Assembly: GCA_039793685.1 (NCBI GenBank)
Contig: JBDRAL010000078.1
Location: 14,006-78,005, forward strand
Direction: 5' to 3'
Source of the DNA: JAAFHI01 sp039793685
GTDB taxonomy: Bacteria; Acidobacteriota; Blastocatellia; Chloracidobacteriales; Chloracidobacteriaceae
DNA length: 64,000 nt
Below, one piece after another: positions 34,520 through 42,498 of the stretch. Position numbers and translations under genes: made by a program. The notes beneath the pieces are model-generated. The model worked only from the letters and a program-made list of their open reading frames with translations. It was not told the DNA's origin and ran no database searches. Every line of letters begins with the position of its first letter. Positions within the stretch are counted from its first letter, which is position 1.

Positions 34520-35176
34520 TCAGAAACGGTCCTTCAAGGCTTGGCGCAAGGCTTCGCGTCCGCGGGCGATGCGCGATTTGACCGTGCCGACGGAAAGTTC
34601 GAGGGCTTCGGCGATTTCCTCGTACGTCAGGCCGCGCACATCGCGCATGACGACGGCGACGCGGAAATCGAATTTCAGGGTGGCGAGCGCCGCGGTCAGG
34701 TGCCGCTGGCGTTCAAGCAGCAGCGTCTGCTGCTCGGGATCAAGGTCGGACGAGGCGATTCGTTCGGCCAGCGATTGACCGTCCTCGGTTTCGACGGCGT
34801 CGAGCGAGACGGTTTCGCGCCGCCAGCGGCGTTTCCACCACCGTTGGTGATTCGACGCCTGATTGACGGCGATACGATAGATCCACGTCTTCATTTCACA
34901 GTCGCCGCGAAACGATTTGGCGAAGCGGAAGACGTTCAAAAAGGTTTCCTGGGTCAGGTCGCGGGCATCTTCGGGATGGTTCAGCAACCGGAACAGCAGG
35001 TTGTAGACCATCGGCTGATAGCGGGCGACCAGTTGCTCGAACGCCGCGTTGCGACCTTCGCGGATGCCTTCGAGCAGGGCGGTGTCGACGACGGACAGCC
35101 GACCGCACGGAGCGGCGGCAAATTCCGTCCCTTCGGCAGTCGTGGTCAATGCGGCGATGTCCTCAACTCGCATCAT
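34520..35176 (-). CDS. ECF-family RNA polymerase sigma factor
   Basis: 218 residues. Region 2 is seen as ARYQPMVYNLLFRLLNHPEDARDLTQETFLNVFRFAKSF and region 4 as ALATLKFDFRVAVVMRDVRGLTYEEIAEALELSVGTVKSRIARGREALR. It has the size and layout of RpoE-like sigma factors. The first 28 residues are an extra segment. It forms a pair with the anti-sigma gene immediately downstream. Its regulon cannot be told from here. Confidence 0.93.
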   Translation of the reverse strand: MMRVEDIAALTTTAEGTEFAAAPCGRLSVVDTALLEGIREGRNAAFEQLVARYQPMVYNLLFRLLNHPEDARDLTQETFLNVFRFAKSFRGDCEMKTWIYRIAVNQASNHQRWWKRRWRRETVSLDAVETEDGQSLAERIASSDLDPEQQTLLLERQRHLTAALATLKFDFRVAVVMRDVRGLTYEEIAEALELSVGTVKSRIARGREALRQALKDRF

Positions 35177-35310
35177 CTCGATGGCGCTCCACGAAGATTT
35201 CGAAAGCGTACAGTGGCCTTCGACACCGGTTTTCAGAAAAGGTTCCCGAAAAATATGCCGGTTCCGGAAGCGAAAGGCGAGTTGGGGCGGTAAACTGGGG
35301 AAGGATAGCC

Positions 35311-35337
35311 ACGGATTACACGGATTACACGGATAAC
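35311..35337. repeat. Three tandem ACGGATTAC units
   Basis: Nine-base units ACGGATTAC, ACGGATTAC and ACGGATAAC end 17 bases before the ATG of the GGR-type gene at 35355. Confidence 0.7.
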
Positions 35338-35354
35338 AAGTACGGATTCAGCAA

Positions 35355-36560
35355 ATGAACGTTGCCATCATCGGTTCCGGCCCGGCCGGTTCGCATCTCG
35401 CCCACACGCTCGCGTCCGCCGGTGCGCGGGTTCGCCTCTACGACATGCATCGCGGCGCGTGGGAAAAACCCTGCGGCGGCGGCATCACCGCCAAAGCATT
35501 GCGCCAGTTCGGTTTTCTGCTTGAACAGGACGCGGCGTTTCCCCGCCAGGAAATCGACGAAATCGAAATTCTCTCGCCGCGCGGGCGGGCGGTGACGTTC
35601 CCGCTCGCCGACGCGCCGTTCCGCATCTTTTCGAGAAAGAACCTCAACGGCCTGCTCCTCGCGCGGGCGCAGGGCGCGGGCGCGGAATTCGTGCCGCGCC
35701 GGGTGACGAACTTCGCGCCCGACGGGGACGGCTGGAGCGTCGAGGCCGACGGCGACCGCTGGCGGGCCGATTTTCTGGTCGGCGCGGATGGCTGCACGAG
35801 CGGCACGCGCCGACAACTCGTCGGACGCCTGCCCGATGAAGATCAGGCGATGTGCTGCGGGTACTACATTTCCGCCCCCGGCGTCCGGCGCGCGGTGGTG
35901 GCGTTCCCGAAGAATTTCAGCGGCTACGTCTGGGCCTTTCCGCGTCCGGACCACGTTTCCTACGGCATCATCAATCAGTGCGGCGAATATCCGCTGGCGG
36001 ATTTGTGGAAGGAACTCGACGCTTTCACCCGCTGGCATCTCGGACGGGAATTGCCGACGGACCGCGTGAAGTACGCCGCGCGGGTCCCGATGCTTCGGAA
36101 AAAATCGTGGAAGACGAACCGTGTCACGGGAAAGAACTGGGCGCTGGTCGGCGACGCCGCCGGGTTCGTCGATCCGATTACCGGCGAGGGGATTTACTAC
36201 GCGCTGCAATCGGCGCACCTGCTCGGCGAAGCGTTGACGCGGCACGCACCCGCCGACTATGACCGGCTGTGGCGGAAAGAGTTTGAAGCCGATCTGACGG
36301 AAGCCTCGCGGCGGCTGCCGAAGTTTTATCGTGGCTCGATGCTCGGCGCGCCGGTCATCGACCGCGTCCTTCAGCTTTCCGGCAAGCACGGCGGCGTGGT
36401 GGACATCATGTCGCAGGCGCTCGCCGGCGACGTGGATTACGTCACGATGAAAGGCCGCGTCTTAAAAAGCATGATCAAGCCCGCGAACTGGTTCGGGAAA
36501 AAGCTGGAAGTCCGCGAAAACGTCTATCTCGGCGGATCGAATGGCTCAACCGTTCTTTAA
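35355..36560 (+). CDS. Geranylgeranyl-reductase-type FAD oxidoreductase
   Basis: 401 residues. FAD motif VAIIGSGPAGSHLAHTLASAGARVRLYD lies at 3-30, the GGR-type PCGGGIT loop at about 39-45, and the second FAD motif GKNWALVGDAAGFVDPITGEGIYYAL at about 254-279. Members reduce polyprenyl chains of membrane lipids, quinones or chlorophyll. There are no pigment genes near it, so a lipid or quinone substrate is more likely here. It overlaps the convergent gene at 36546 by 15 bases at the 3' end. Confidence 0.87.
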   Translation: MNVAIIGSGPAGSHLAHTLASAGARVRLYDMHRGAWEKPCGGGITAKALRQFGFLLEQDAAFPRQEIDEIEILSPRGRAVTFPLADAPFRIFSRKNLNGLLLARAQGAGAEFVPRRVTNFAPDGDGWSVEADGDRWRADFLVGADGCTSGTRRQLVGRLPDEDQAMCCGYYISAPGVRRAVVAFPKNFSGYVWAFPRPDHVSYGIINQCGEYPLADLWKELDAFTRWHLGRELPTDRVKYAARVPMLRKKSWKTNRVTGKNWALVGDAAGFVDPITGEGIYYALQSAHLLGEALTRHAPADYDRLWRKEFEADLTEASRRLPKFYRGSMLGAPVIDRVLQLSGKHGGVVDIMSQALAGDVDYVTMKGRVLKSMIKPANWFGKKLEVRENVYLGGSNGSTVL

Positions 36561-37679
36561 ACGATCAGTCCATTGCCGATATTCAGCCGTGTTGAAAACT
36601 TTGGTGACCGTGATACTGGCCTTGAGCGCCGGGATCTGGCGACCGGCGCCCCAAGTTCTTTGGTATGAAGGCGTTCCAAGCACGATCACACGGGTGTCTT
36701 CGAATTTTGGAATATCGGACGGGATTCCTTCATTCCAAATCCATTTGTCGGGTGGTACGGAGCGCTTGAGTTGCTCATTCCCCTTGAGAGCGGTCCACTC
36801 ATAAAAATCCCAGACTCCCTCACAGTATGGTTGTGGTGATTTGGATTTATCTCCCTTGAGCATGGCAACGGTTTCTGGATGAGGGCGTTTTCCGGCAATG
36901 CCCCAAGCTGGCCCGGTTGATTTGAACCAGCCTGTTTTTTCAAGAATCAGCGCATCCGCAAGCAACGTGTGAAGTTGAAAATTGTCTGTAATGCCGTCGA
37001 GAACAATTTCAAATCCCTGTTCTGTCATTGGGTGAAGAACGACAATCCGCTCTTTATCGAGCAGTTTCAGAAGATTACGGACGAAGGGGATCTTGTATTC
37101 CTCGGTCAGTTTCACAAGGCCGGAATCTGCTTGGGCATTTTGGCGGAGATCATGATCGCGTGAAAGAATAGCGACGACCGGCAATATCCAACTCTCAAGA
37201 CCGGCGAGTGTTTGTGGTAAACGGCGGTCACGCAACCAGAATTCCTGTGCCTTCACTTCGGTCACGAAGCGGTCTTCCACCCAATATCCTCCTTCGTCAT
37301 CTTCCGGTTCCTCTTCGGTTGCGGGGATTTCGTCTCGGATGAGGGAAACAAATGACCCGTAGAGTTCAAGCATATTGCCGAATTCAAGAAGTATCTCGCG
37401 GCCGACAATGCCCGTCGGCAGACCTCGTTCAACAAAGACACCAAGCAAAAGCGCGATTTGGCCGCTGACTTGAGGGTCGGGCAGTTGAAGTAACGGACGG
37501 AGTCGCCGCGCAGCCTCGGCGCATTCCGCGGCGGATGCCGCATCAAGGCTCTCGGTGACGGCCAGGGTTAAAGGTTGTGTTTGAACCAATGTGTCAAACC
37601 AGATTTCAGGTTCTTCAGCATCCGCAATGGTTCGAACGTGTCGTTCCAGGGCTTCGACCGCCTCGGCTATCTTGATCAT
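36546..37679 (-). CDS. Hypothetical protein
   Basis: 377 residues, acidic, no signal peptide. It contains an Asp/Glu-rich stretch (about 121-131) and a helical middle. The C-terminal part includes WGAGRQIPALKASITVTKVFNTAEY. I start at MIKIAEAVEALER because AAGAG lies upstream and the longer reading adds a poorly biased segment. It converges with, and slightly overlaps, the GGR-type gene. I do not recognise the family. Confidence 0.6.
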   Translation of the reverse strand: MIKIAEAVEALERHVRTIADAEEPEIWFDTLVQTQPLTLAVTESLDAASAAECAEAARRLRPLLQLPDPQVSGQIALLLGVFVERGLPTGIVGREILLEFGNMLELYGSFVSLIRDEIPATEEEPEDDEGGYWVEDRFVTEVKAQEFWLRDRRLPQTLAGLESWILPVVAILSRDHDLRQNAQADSGLVKLTEEYKIPFVRNLLKLLDKERIVVLHPMTEQGFEIVLDGITDNFQLHTLLADALILEKTGWFKSTGPAWGIAGKRPHPETVAMLKGDKSKSPQPYCEGVWDFYEWTALKGNEQLKRSVPPDKWIWNEGIPSDIPKFEDTRVIVLGTPSYQRTWGAGRQIPALKASITVTKVFNTAEYRQWTDRLKNG

Positions 37680-37945
37680 GAGAAACTCTTGGGATGGATT
37701 CGGGGAAGTATCGCAAGATGTTTGGAGACTGGCGAATTCGGCAATGTTTTTCAAGTCTTCTTTTTTTGAGCTTCAAGGATTTCCCTTCTGTCCATGTTCT
37801 CATTCGATGGAGAGTAAGGAGCTTCGTTTGATACCTCCGGAAGTATTGTCGTGGCGTGTTCAGGCTATGGTTCTTGCTTGAATCTTCGCGAACGGGGTAG
37901 CATCCACGCTTATCTTTTTATCTTTCGCGGAACTTATTTCTTTTT

Positions 37946-39208
37946 ATGGAAAACACGGTGAACTGGAAACGGCGGGTGGTGGTCACGGGAATCGGACTCG
38001 TCACGCCCATCGGCAATACGCGGGAAGAAAACTGGGAAGGTCTGATGGCGGGCCGCTCGGGCGCGGGGCCGATTACGCACTTCGACGCGACGGGCTTTGA
38101 CGTCCGTTTTGCCGCGGAAGTGAAGAATTTTGACGCGGGCGCTTTTTTTGAAGCGAAGGAACTCAAGCGCACCGCGCCGTACATTCACTACGCCCTCGGC
38201 GCGGCGACCGAGGCGGTGGTCGACAGCGGCCTCGACTTCACGAAGGAAGACGCCGACCGCTGCGGGGTTTATGTCAGCAGCGGCATCGGCGGGTTCGGCG
38301 TCATCGAACGCGAACACACCAAGTTTTTGAAGGACGGCCCGCGTCATATTTCGCCCTACTTCATGATTTCGTTCCTCGTGAACATGGCGTCGGGTCACAT
38401 TTCGCACCGCTGGGGATTGAAGGGACCGAACTCGGCGACCGCGACGGCCTGCGCGGCGAGCGTGCATGCCATCGGTGATGCGTTCCGGCTGATTCAGGAA
38501 GGCGACGCCGACGTGATGATTTGCGGTGGGACGGAAGGCGCGATTACGCCGATGGGCGTCGGCGGGTTCGCGGCGGCCAAGGCGATGTCCACGCGCAACG
38601 ACGATCCGCTGCATGCGTCGCGTCCGTTTGAAGCGAGCCGGGACGGTTTTCTGCTCGGCGAAGGTTCGGGCGTGATGGTCATTGAAGAATATGAACGGGC
38701 GGTGGCGCGCGGGGCGAAGATTTACGCCGAACTCGTCGGCTACGGGATGAGCGGCGACGCGCATCACATCACCGCGCCCGCGCCGAACGGCGACGGCGTC
38801 TACCGGATGATCCGGGCCACGCTCGCCGACGCGGGCATCACGCCGGAGCAGGTTGACTACATCAACGCGCACGGGACCTCGACGCCCTACAACGACAAGT
38901 TCGAAACCATCGCCATCAAGCGGGCGTTTGAAGATCACGCCTACAAGCTGGCGGTGAGTTCCACGAAATCCATGACTGGTCACACGCTCGGCGCGGCGGG
39001 CGGCATTGAAGCCTGCTTCAGCGCGCTGGCGGTCGAACGCCAGACCATGCCGCCGACCATCAACTATGAAACGCCCGACCCGGAATGCGACCTCGATTAC
39101 GTTCCGAACACGCCGCGGCAGGGGAAAATCGAGTACGCCCTGTCGAACGCCTCCGGCTTCGGCGGGACCAACGGCGGCCTGATCTTCAAGCGGCACGCGG
39201 CGAACTGA
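37946..39208 (+). CDS. fabF: 3-oxoacyl-ACP synthase II (FabF)
   Basis: 420 residues. The catalytic triad of KAS II is visible: nucleophile Cys169 in TATACAASVHA, His in INAHGTSTPYND (about 313) and His in MTGHTLGAAGG (about 350). The length is normal. It elongates acyl-ACP by condensation with malonyl-ACP. It stands without other fab genes or an ACP gene here. The 266-base gap upstream holds no gene and the ATG has no clear Shine-Dalgarno sequence. A terminator follows. Confidence 0.95.
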   Translation: MENTVNWKRRVVVTGIGLVTPIGNTREENWEGLMAGRSGAGPITHFDATGFDVRFAAEVKNFDAGAFFEAKELKRTAPYIHYALGAATEAVVDSGLDFTKEDADRCGVYVSSGIGGFGVIEREHTKFLKDGPRHISPYFMISFLVNMASGHISHRWGLKGPNSATATACAASVHAIGDAFRLIQEGDADVMICGGTEGAITPMGVGGFAAAKAMSTRNDDPLHASRPFEASRDGFLLGEGSGVMVIEEYERAVARGAKIYAELVGYGMSGDAHHITAPAPNGDGVYRMIRATLADAGITPEQVDYINAHGTSTPYNDKFETIAIKRAFEDHAYKLAVSSTKSMTGHTLGAAGGIEACFSALAVERQTMPPTINYETPDPECDLDYVPNTPRQGKIEYALSNASGFGGTNGGLIFKRHAAN

Positions 39209-39229
39209 ACCGTCGCGAAGGAGAAATTC

Positions 39230-39272
39230 AAACGGGCGCGTGTCGGTTTCGATGCGCGCCCGTTTGAGTTTT
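39230..39272 (+). terminator. Terminator of fabF
   Basis: A perfect 11-base stem AAACGGGCGCG (39230-39240) with CGCGCCCGTTT (39255-39265), followed by GAGTTTT, 22 bases after the fabF stop. Confidence 0.85.
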
Positions 39273-39325
39273 GCCAACCCGATTTCCGGTTTCTCCGGGC
39301 TTTCCCGAATGAAAGGAATCCACGA

Positions 39326-39805
39326 ATGATGAAGCGCCCCTTGTTCTTTCTTGTTTGCCTGGTCTGGTGTTCGGTGATGCTGTTTCCGGTCGAGGCCGCA
39401 CGACGCGGGTCCCCGCGCGAAAAGGTGGAGGCGGCAATGCGGGAATACGCCCGTCTGCTCAAGTCGGGAACTCCGGATGAAGTCGCCGCGATGTACGTTC
39501 CCGACGGGCAACTTCTGGAACCCGGAATGGAGGCGCTCAAGGGCAGGCGGGCCATCCGGGATTTTCTCGAACCGCTGGCCAAATTGTTCGTGGTGGAAGC
39601 CGCGGCGATGGATTCCGACGACGTTGAAATTCACGGTTCGACGGCGATCCAGTGGGGACGTTACACCCAGACCGCCGGTGAGAAGGGCAAGCCGCCGATG
39701 CATCTTTTCGGTCGCTATGTGGCCGTCTGGCGGCGACAGTCGAACGGAGACTGGAAGATTGCGCGGTTGATCGTTCAGCCGTCGCCGACCGAATTGAAAC
39801 CCTGA
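39326..39805 (+). CDS. Secreted DUF4440/SnoaL-like (NTF2-fold) protein
   Basis: 159 residues with a signal peptide (cleaved near PVEA). The mature part follows the NTF2/DUF4440 pattern: AAMREYARLLKSGTPDEVAAMYVPDGQLLEPGMEALKGRRAIRDFLEPL, then strands ending GRYVAVWRRQSNGDWKIARLIV. The fold serves as a binding pocket or small enzyme; no catalytic set is evident. AAAGGA lies about 9 bases before the ATG. Confidence 0.82.
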   Translation: MMKRPLFFLVCLVWCSVMLFPVEAARRGSPREKVEAAMREYARLLKSGTPDEVAAMYVPDGQLLEPGMEALKGRRAIRDFLEPLAKLFVVEAAAMDSDDVEIHGSTAIQWGRYTQTAGEKGKPPMHLFGRYVAVWRRQSNGDWKIARLIVQPSPTELKP

Positions 39806-39939
39806 CGCGGAACCATTGCCCGGATCGGGCGTCTCGTTTCCATCGAAACGGTGAACATTCGGGGAACCGATTCCACGGTTGCGCGCGTAAAGGTCTTGAA
39901 CGAAAAACACAGTCAAATCACAGGGGAGGACGTTTCAAC

Positions 39940-40344
39940 GTGTCCAGCACCAGAGCCAAAATCCGGGCGGGATTCCGGATCTTTCAGGGATTGGTCTACA
40001 TCGGGGCGGGTTTGAATCACTTCATCACGCCGAGTTTCTACCACCGGATCATGCCGCCCTACATGCCGGCCCATTCGCTTCTCATCAACATCAGCGGCGT
40101 CGCGGAAATCATCCTTGGCGCAATGCTCATCATTCCGAAAACGACCAAACTCGGGGCCTGGGGGCTGATTGCCCTTCTGATCGCGGTCTGGCCGGCCAAC
40201 ATTCACATGGCGCTCAACCCGGCTCAGTTCGCCGACCTCGGCGGTCCGGTCTTTTTATGGATTCGGGCAGCCGTGATGCAGATCGGGCTGATGCTCTGGG
40301 CCTACGGTTTCACCCACACGTTTCCCGACGAGAAAAAAGCATGA
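39940..40344 (+). CDS. DoxX-family membrane protein
   Basis: 134 residues with four hydrophobic segments. FRIFQGLVYIGAGLNHFITPSFYHRIMPPYMP (about 12-43) is typical of the small DoxX-like family. GTG start with GGGAGG about 10 bases upstream. Its stop overlaps the start of the DUF1361 gene by four bases (ATGA). Function unknown; some members act with thiosulfate or redox enzymes. Confidence 0.8.
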   Translation: MSSTRAKIRAGFRIFQGLVYIGAGLNHFITPSFYHRIMPPYMPAHSLLINISGVAEIILGAMLIIPKTTKLGAWGLIALLIAVWPANIHMALNPAQFADLGGPVFLWIRAAVMQIGLMLWAYGFTHTFPDEKKA

Positions 40345-41018
40345 AGAAGTACGCGACGGCTCTGATGTTTCCGGTGGCGGTCGGCTGGTGCGTGGCGTTG
40401 TTTGCCGCGCGCGTGGCCGCCACCGGCACGCCGCATTTCGGTTTCCTGCTGTGGAATCTCTTTCTGGCGCTCGTCCCGCTCGGGTTGAGCATCGCGCTCG
40501 CGCGGGTGAAGGACCGTCGGCTCGGGCTGGCGGTCGCCGCCGGGTGGCTGCTGTTTTTCCCGAACGCGCCCTACATGCTGACCGATTTGATTCATCTGAA
40601 GCAGAAGGACGGCGTGCCGCTCTGGTTCGACCTGATTCTGCTGCTGTCGTTCGCGCTCGTGGCGCTCGCCTGCGGCCTGCATTCGCTGCGTGGCGTGCAT
40701 CTGTGGTTTGAACGGACGTTTTCGCCGCTCGTCGGCTGGGCGGCGGTGCTGTTTTCGCTCGGGCTGACCGGCTTCGGCATCTATCTGGGCCGGTTTCCGC
40801 GCTGGAACAGTTGGGATGTCGTCGGGCGTCCCGGCGAACTTCTGGCGGACATCGCCGACCGGTTTCTGAACCCGTTCTCGCATCCGCGGACGTGGGCCTT
40901 CACCATCGGGTTTTCCGGTCTGCTCACGCTGATCTATCTGATGTGGCTGATGAATGAACCGGAAACGGCGACCCGTCGGGGAACCGGCCCCCTGACGGAC
41001 AACCATTTTCAGGCGTGA
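40341..41018 (+). CDS. DUF1361 membrane protein
   Basis: 225 residues with about seven membrane segments. WNLFLALVPLGLSIALA and LLFFPNAPYMLTDLIHL, followed by FDLILLLSFALVALACGLHSLRGVH, are the hallmarks of DUF1361. Function unknown. Coupled to the DoxX gene by ATGA and followed within a few bases by the MOSC gene, so 39940-41734 is probably one operon. Confidence 0.87.
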   Translation: MKKYATALMFPVAVGWCVALFAARVAATGTPHFGFLLWNLFLALVPLGLSIALARVKDRRLGLAVAAGWLLFFPNAPYMLTDLIHLKQKDGVPLWFDLILLLSFALVALACGLHSLRGVHLWFERTFSPLVGWAAVLFSLGLTGFGIYLGRFPRWNSWDVVGRPGELLADIADRFLNPFSHPRTWAFTIGFSGLLTLIYLMWLMNEPETATRRGTGPLTDNHFQA

Positions 41019-41023
41019 ATGTC

Positions 41024-41734
41024 ATGAAAATTGAAATCGGTCGGATCAACGAGCTTTTTCGTTACCCGGTCAAGTCGATGGCCGGGGAATCGGTCGCGGA
41101 GGCCCAGCTCGGATGGCACGGCGTCGAGGGTGACCGGCGCTTCGCGCTCCATCGTAAAGGGGATACGGGCGGATTTCCGTGGCTGACGGCGGGACGCCTG
41201 CCGGAGCTTCTGCTGTACCGCCCGTTCGGCGGCAGCAACGGCGAGCCGACGCACATCCGCACGCCGTCCGGCGACGAGTACGAACTTTACGATCCGGCGC
41301 TGGCGGCTGAAATCTCAGAGCGTTTCGGCAGCGAGGTCGAACTGATGCGGTTGAAGCACGGCATCTTCGACGAAGGGCAGGTCTCGGCCATCGCGCTCGC
41401 CACGATTCGACATATCGAGGCCGAATCGGGCATTCCGCTCGACATCCGCCGGTTTCGTCCGAACATCGCCATCGAAACCGTTTCAGGGATGGCCTTCGGC
41501 GAAAACGATTGGGAAGGCGGGACACTGACGTTCGAGGATTCCGAGGCGGCGGTCGCCGTCACGATGCGCGACCTGCGATGCTCGATGATCAATCTCGACC
41601 CCGACACGGTCGAAAGTTCCCCACAGGTCCTGAAAACCGTTGGTCGCCTGAACAAGGCCGACGCCGGTGTTTACGGCACGGTCGTCCGGGCGGGGGCGCT
41701 CCGCGTGGGACAGACGGTGTGGTTGCAGCGGTAG
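41024..41734 (+). CDS. MOSC-domain protein
   Basis: 236 residues. The N-terminal beta barrel starts GRINELFRYPVKSMAGESV, and the MOSC domain contains the cysteine in MRDLRCSMINLDPDTV (about residue 184) expected to bind the molybdenum cofactor. Such proteins include mARC-type reductases and sulfur carriers. It is the only cofactor-using candidate near MoeA in this window. The ATG at 41024 is used; a GTG at 41015 overlaps the previous stop. Confidence 0.85.
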   Translation: MKIEIGRINELFRYPVKSMAGESVAEAQLGWHGVEGDRRFALHRKGDTGGFPWLTAGRLPELLLYRPFGGSNGEPTHIRTPSGDEYELYDPALAAEISERFGSEVELMRLKHGIFDEGQVSAIALATIRHIEAESGIPLDIRRFRPNIAIETVSGMAFGENDWEGGTLTFEDSEAAVAVTMRDLRCSMINLDPDTVESSPQVLKTVGRLNKADAGVYGTVVRAGALRVGQTVWLQR

Positions 41735-41770
41735 CGACGGCGTTTCCGTCAAACCGGCGGATGGTCAACG

Positions 41771-41971
41771 TTATTTCGGGGAAACGGACGGCGAACGACG
41801 TGCCGCTCGCTTTTTCCCCTGAGGAATGATGGTGGCCCGTTTCATTTGCTTGTGAAGTTCCTGAAGCTGACCCACGATTTTCAGCTTCTCGCTGAACGGC
41901 AACGCCGCCAGGCGAAGACGTTCAGCCTTCTTGGCTTTCCAGATAGAATCGATTTTTGGAAAGTTTCTCAT
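41771..41971 (-). CDS. Small helical partner of the nucleotidyltransferase
   Basis: 66 residues, strongly basic and helical: IDSIWKAKKAERLRLAALPFSEKLKIVGQLQ. The ALPFxEKxxIVxxLQ pattern is one I recall from small proteins encoded beside nucleotidyltransferases. It overlaps the stop of the nucleotidyltransferase gene by four bases (ATGA). AAAGG lies upstream of the ATG. Likely an antitoxin-like or accessory partner; not proven. Confidence 0.65.
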   Translation of the reverse strand: MRNFPKIDSIWKAKKAERLRLAALPFSEKLKIVGQLQELHKQMKRATIIPQGKKRAARRSPSVSPK

Positions 41972-42483
41972 GAGGTGAACCTTTTCTCGTTGGCCGTCCA
42001 TTTTTCCCAAAGTCCATGTCGTTTCAGTACTGCGTTGAGCGCGCGTTTGTTCACAGCCTTGCACTCAAGGAACATGGCGATTCTGAGATAATCCTTGGGC
42101 CGTCCGACTTTCAGCATCATTGAAACCAGATGCTCTGGCTTAATAATACGGGTCGGGATCCCCTCAAAGTCAATCGCTTGAGACATTTCGACCGCTTCAT
42201 TGGAGAGATCATCAAAAACCGGAAGAAACTGGACCGGGACATCTCCAATTAAAAGAAACTCGTGGCTCGGTTTATGTCCTCTTTGCTGAAGATACTCATA
42301 AATTTCACTGAGAGGCATCAGGCTATTCCACGTTGGTTTTAGATGAACAAAAATGTCGAGGTCGGCGGTAAAAAAGGGTTCAACGTAGTAAATCGCCGCG
42401 ATGGCGCCGCCGATGGCGTAATCAAGAATAACCCCATCGGCAACCATCCCATTGATAACCTCCAGCGCGTTTCTTACTTGCAT
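41968..42483 (-). CDS. AbiEii/MNT-like nucleotidyltransferase
   Basis: 171 residues. YAIGGAIAAIYYVEPFFTADLDIFVHL (about 22-48) has the GG and DxD pattern of DNA polymerase-beta-type nucleotidyltransferases found in toxin-antitoxin and abortive infection modules. The C-terminal half (IIKPEHLVSMMLKVGRPKDYLRIAMFLE) is the helical part typical of these. Its codon use is less GC-biased than that of the regulator upstream. It forms a two-gene unit with the small basic protein downstream. Confidence 0.75.
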   Translation of the reverse strand: MQVRNALEVINGMVADGVILDYAIGGAIAAIYYVEPFFTADLDIFVHLKPTWNSLMPLSEIYEYLQQRGHKPSHEFLLIGDVPVQFLPVFDDLSNEAVEMSQAIDFEGIPTRIIKPEHLVSMMLKVGRPKDYLRIAMFLECKAVNKRALNAVLKRHGLWEKWTANEKRFTS

Positions 42484-42498
42484 GGCTGAGGAAAGTGC

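Noticed and set aside
35355..36560. GGR-type flavoprotein as evidence of chlorophyll synthesis
   Set aside because: No other pigment gene is in the window, and this family is also common in non-phototrophs for lipid or quinone reduction.
37934..39916. A 660-codon open frame antisense to fabF
   Set aside because: It lies opposite fabF and the DUF4440-like gene, is Arg/His/Gly-rich without domain patterns, and reflects the high GC content.
39806..39939. A possible tRNA or small RNA in the gap before the DoxX gene
   Set aside because: No cloverleaf or conserved T-loop can be drawn; only the ribosome site of the next gene is clear.
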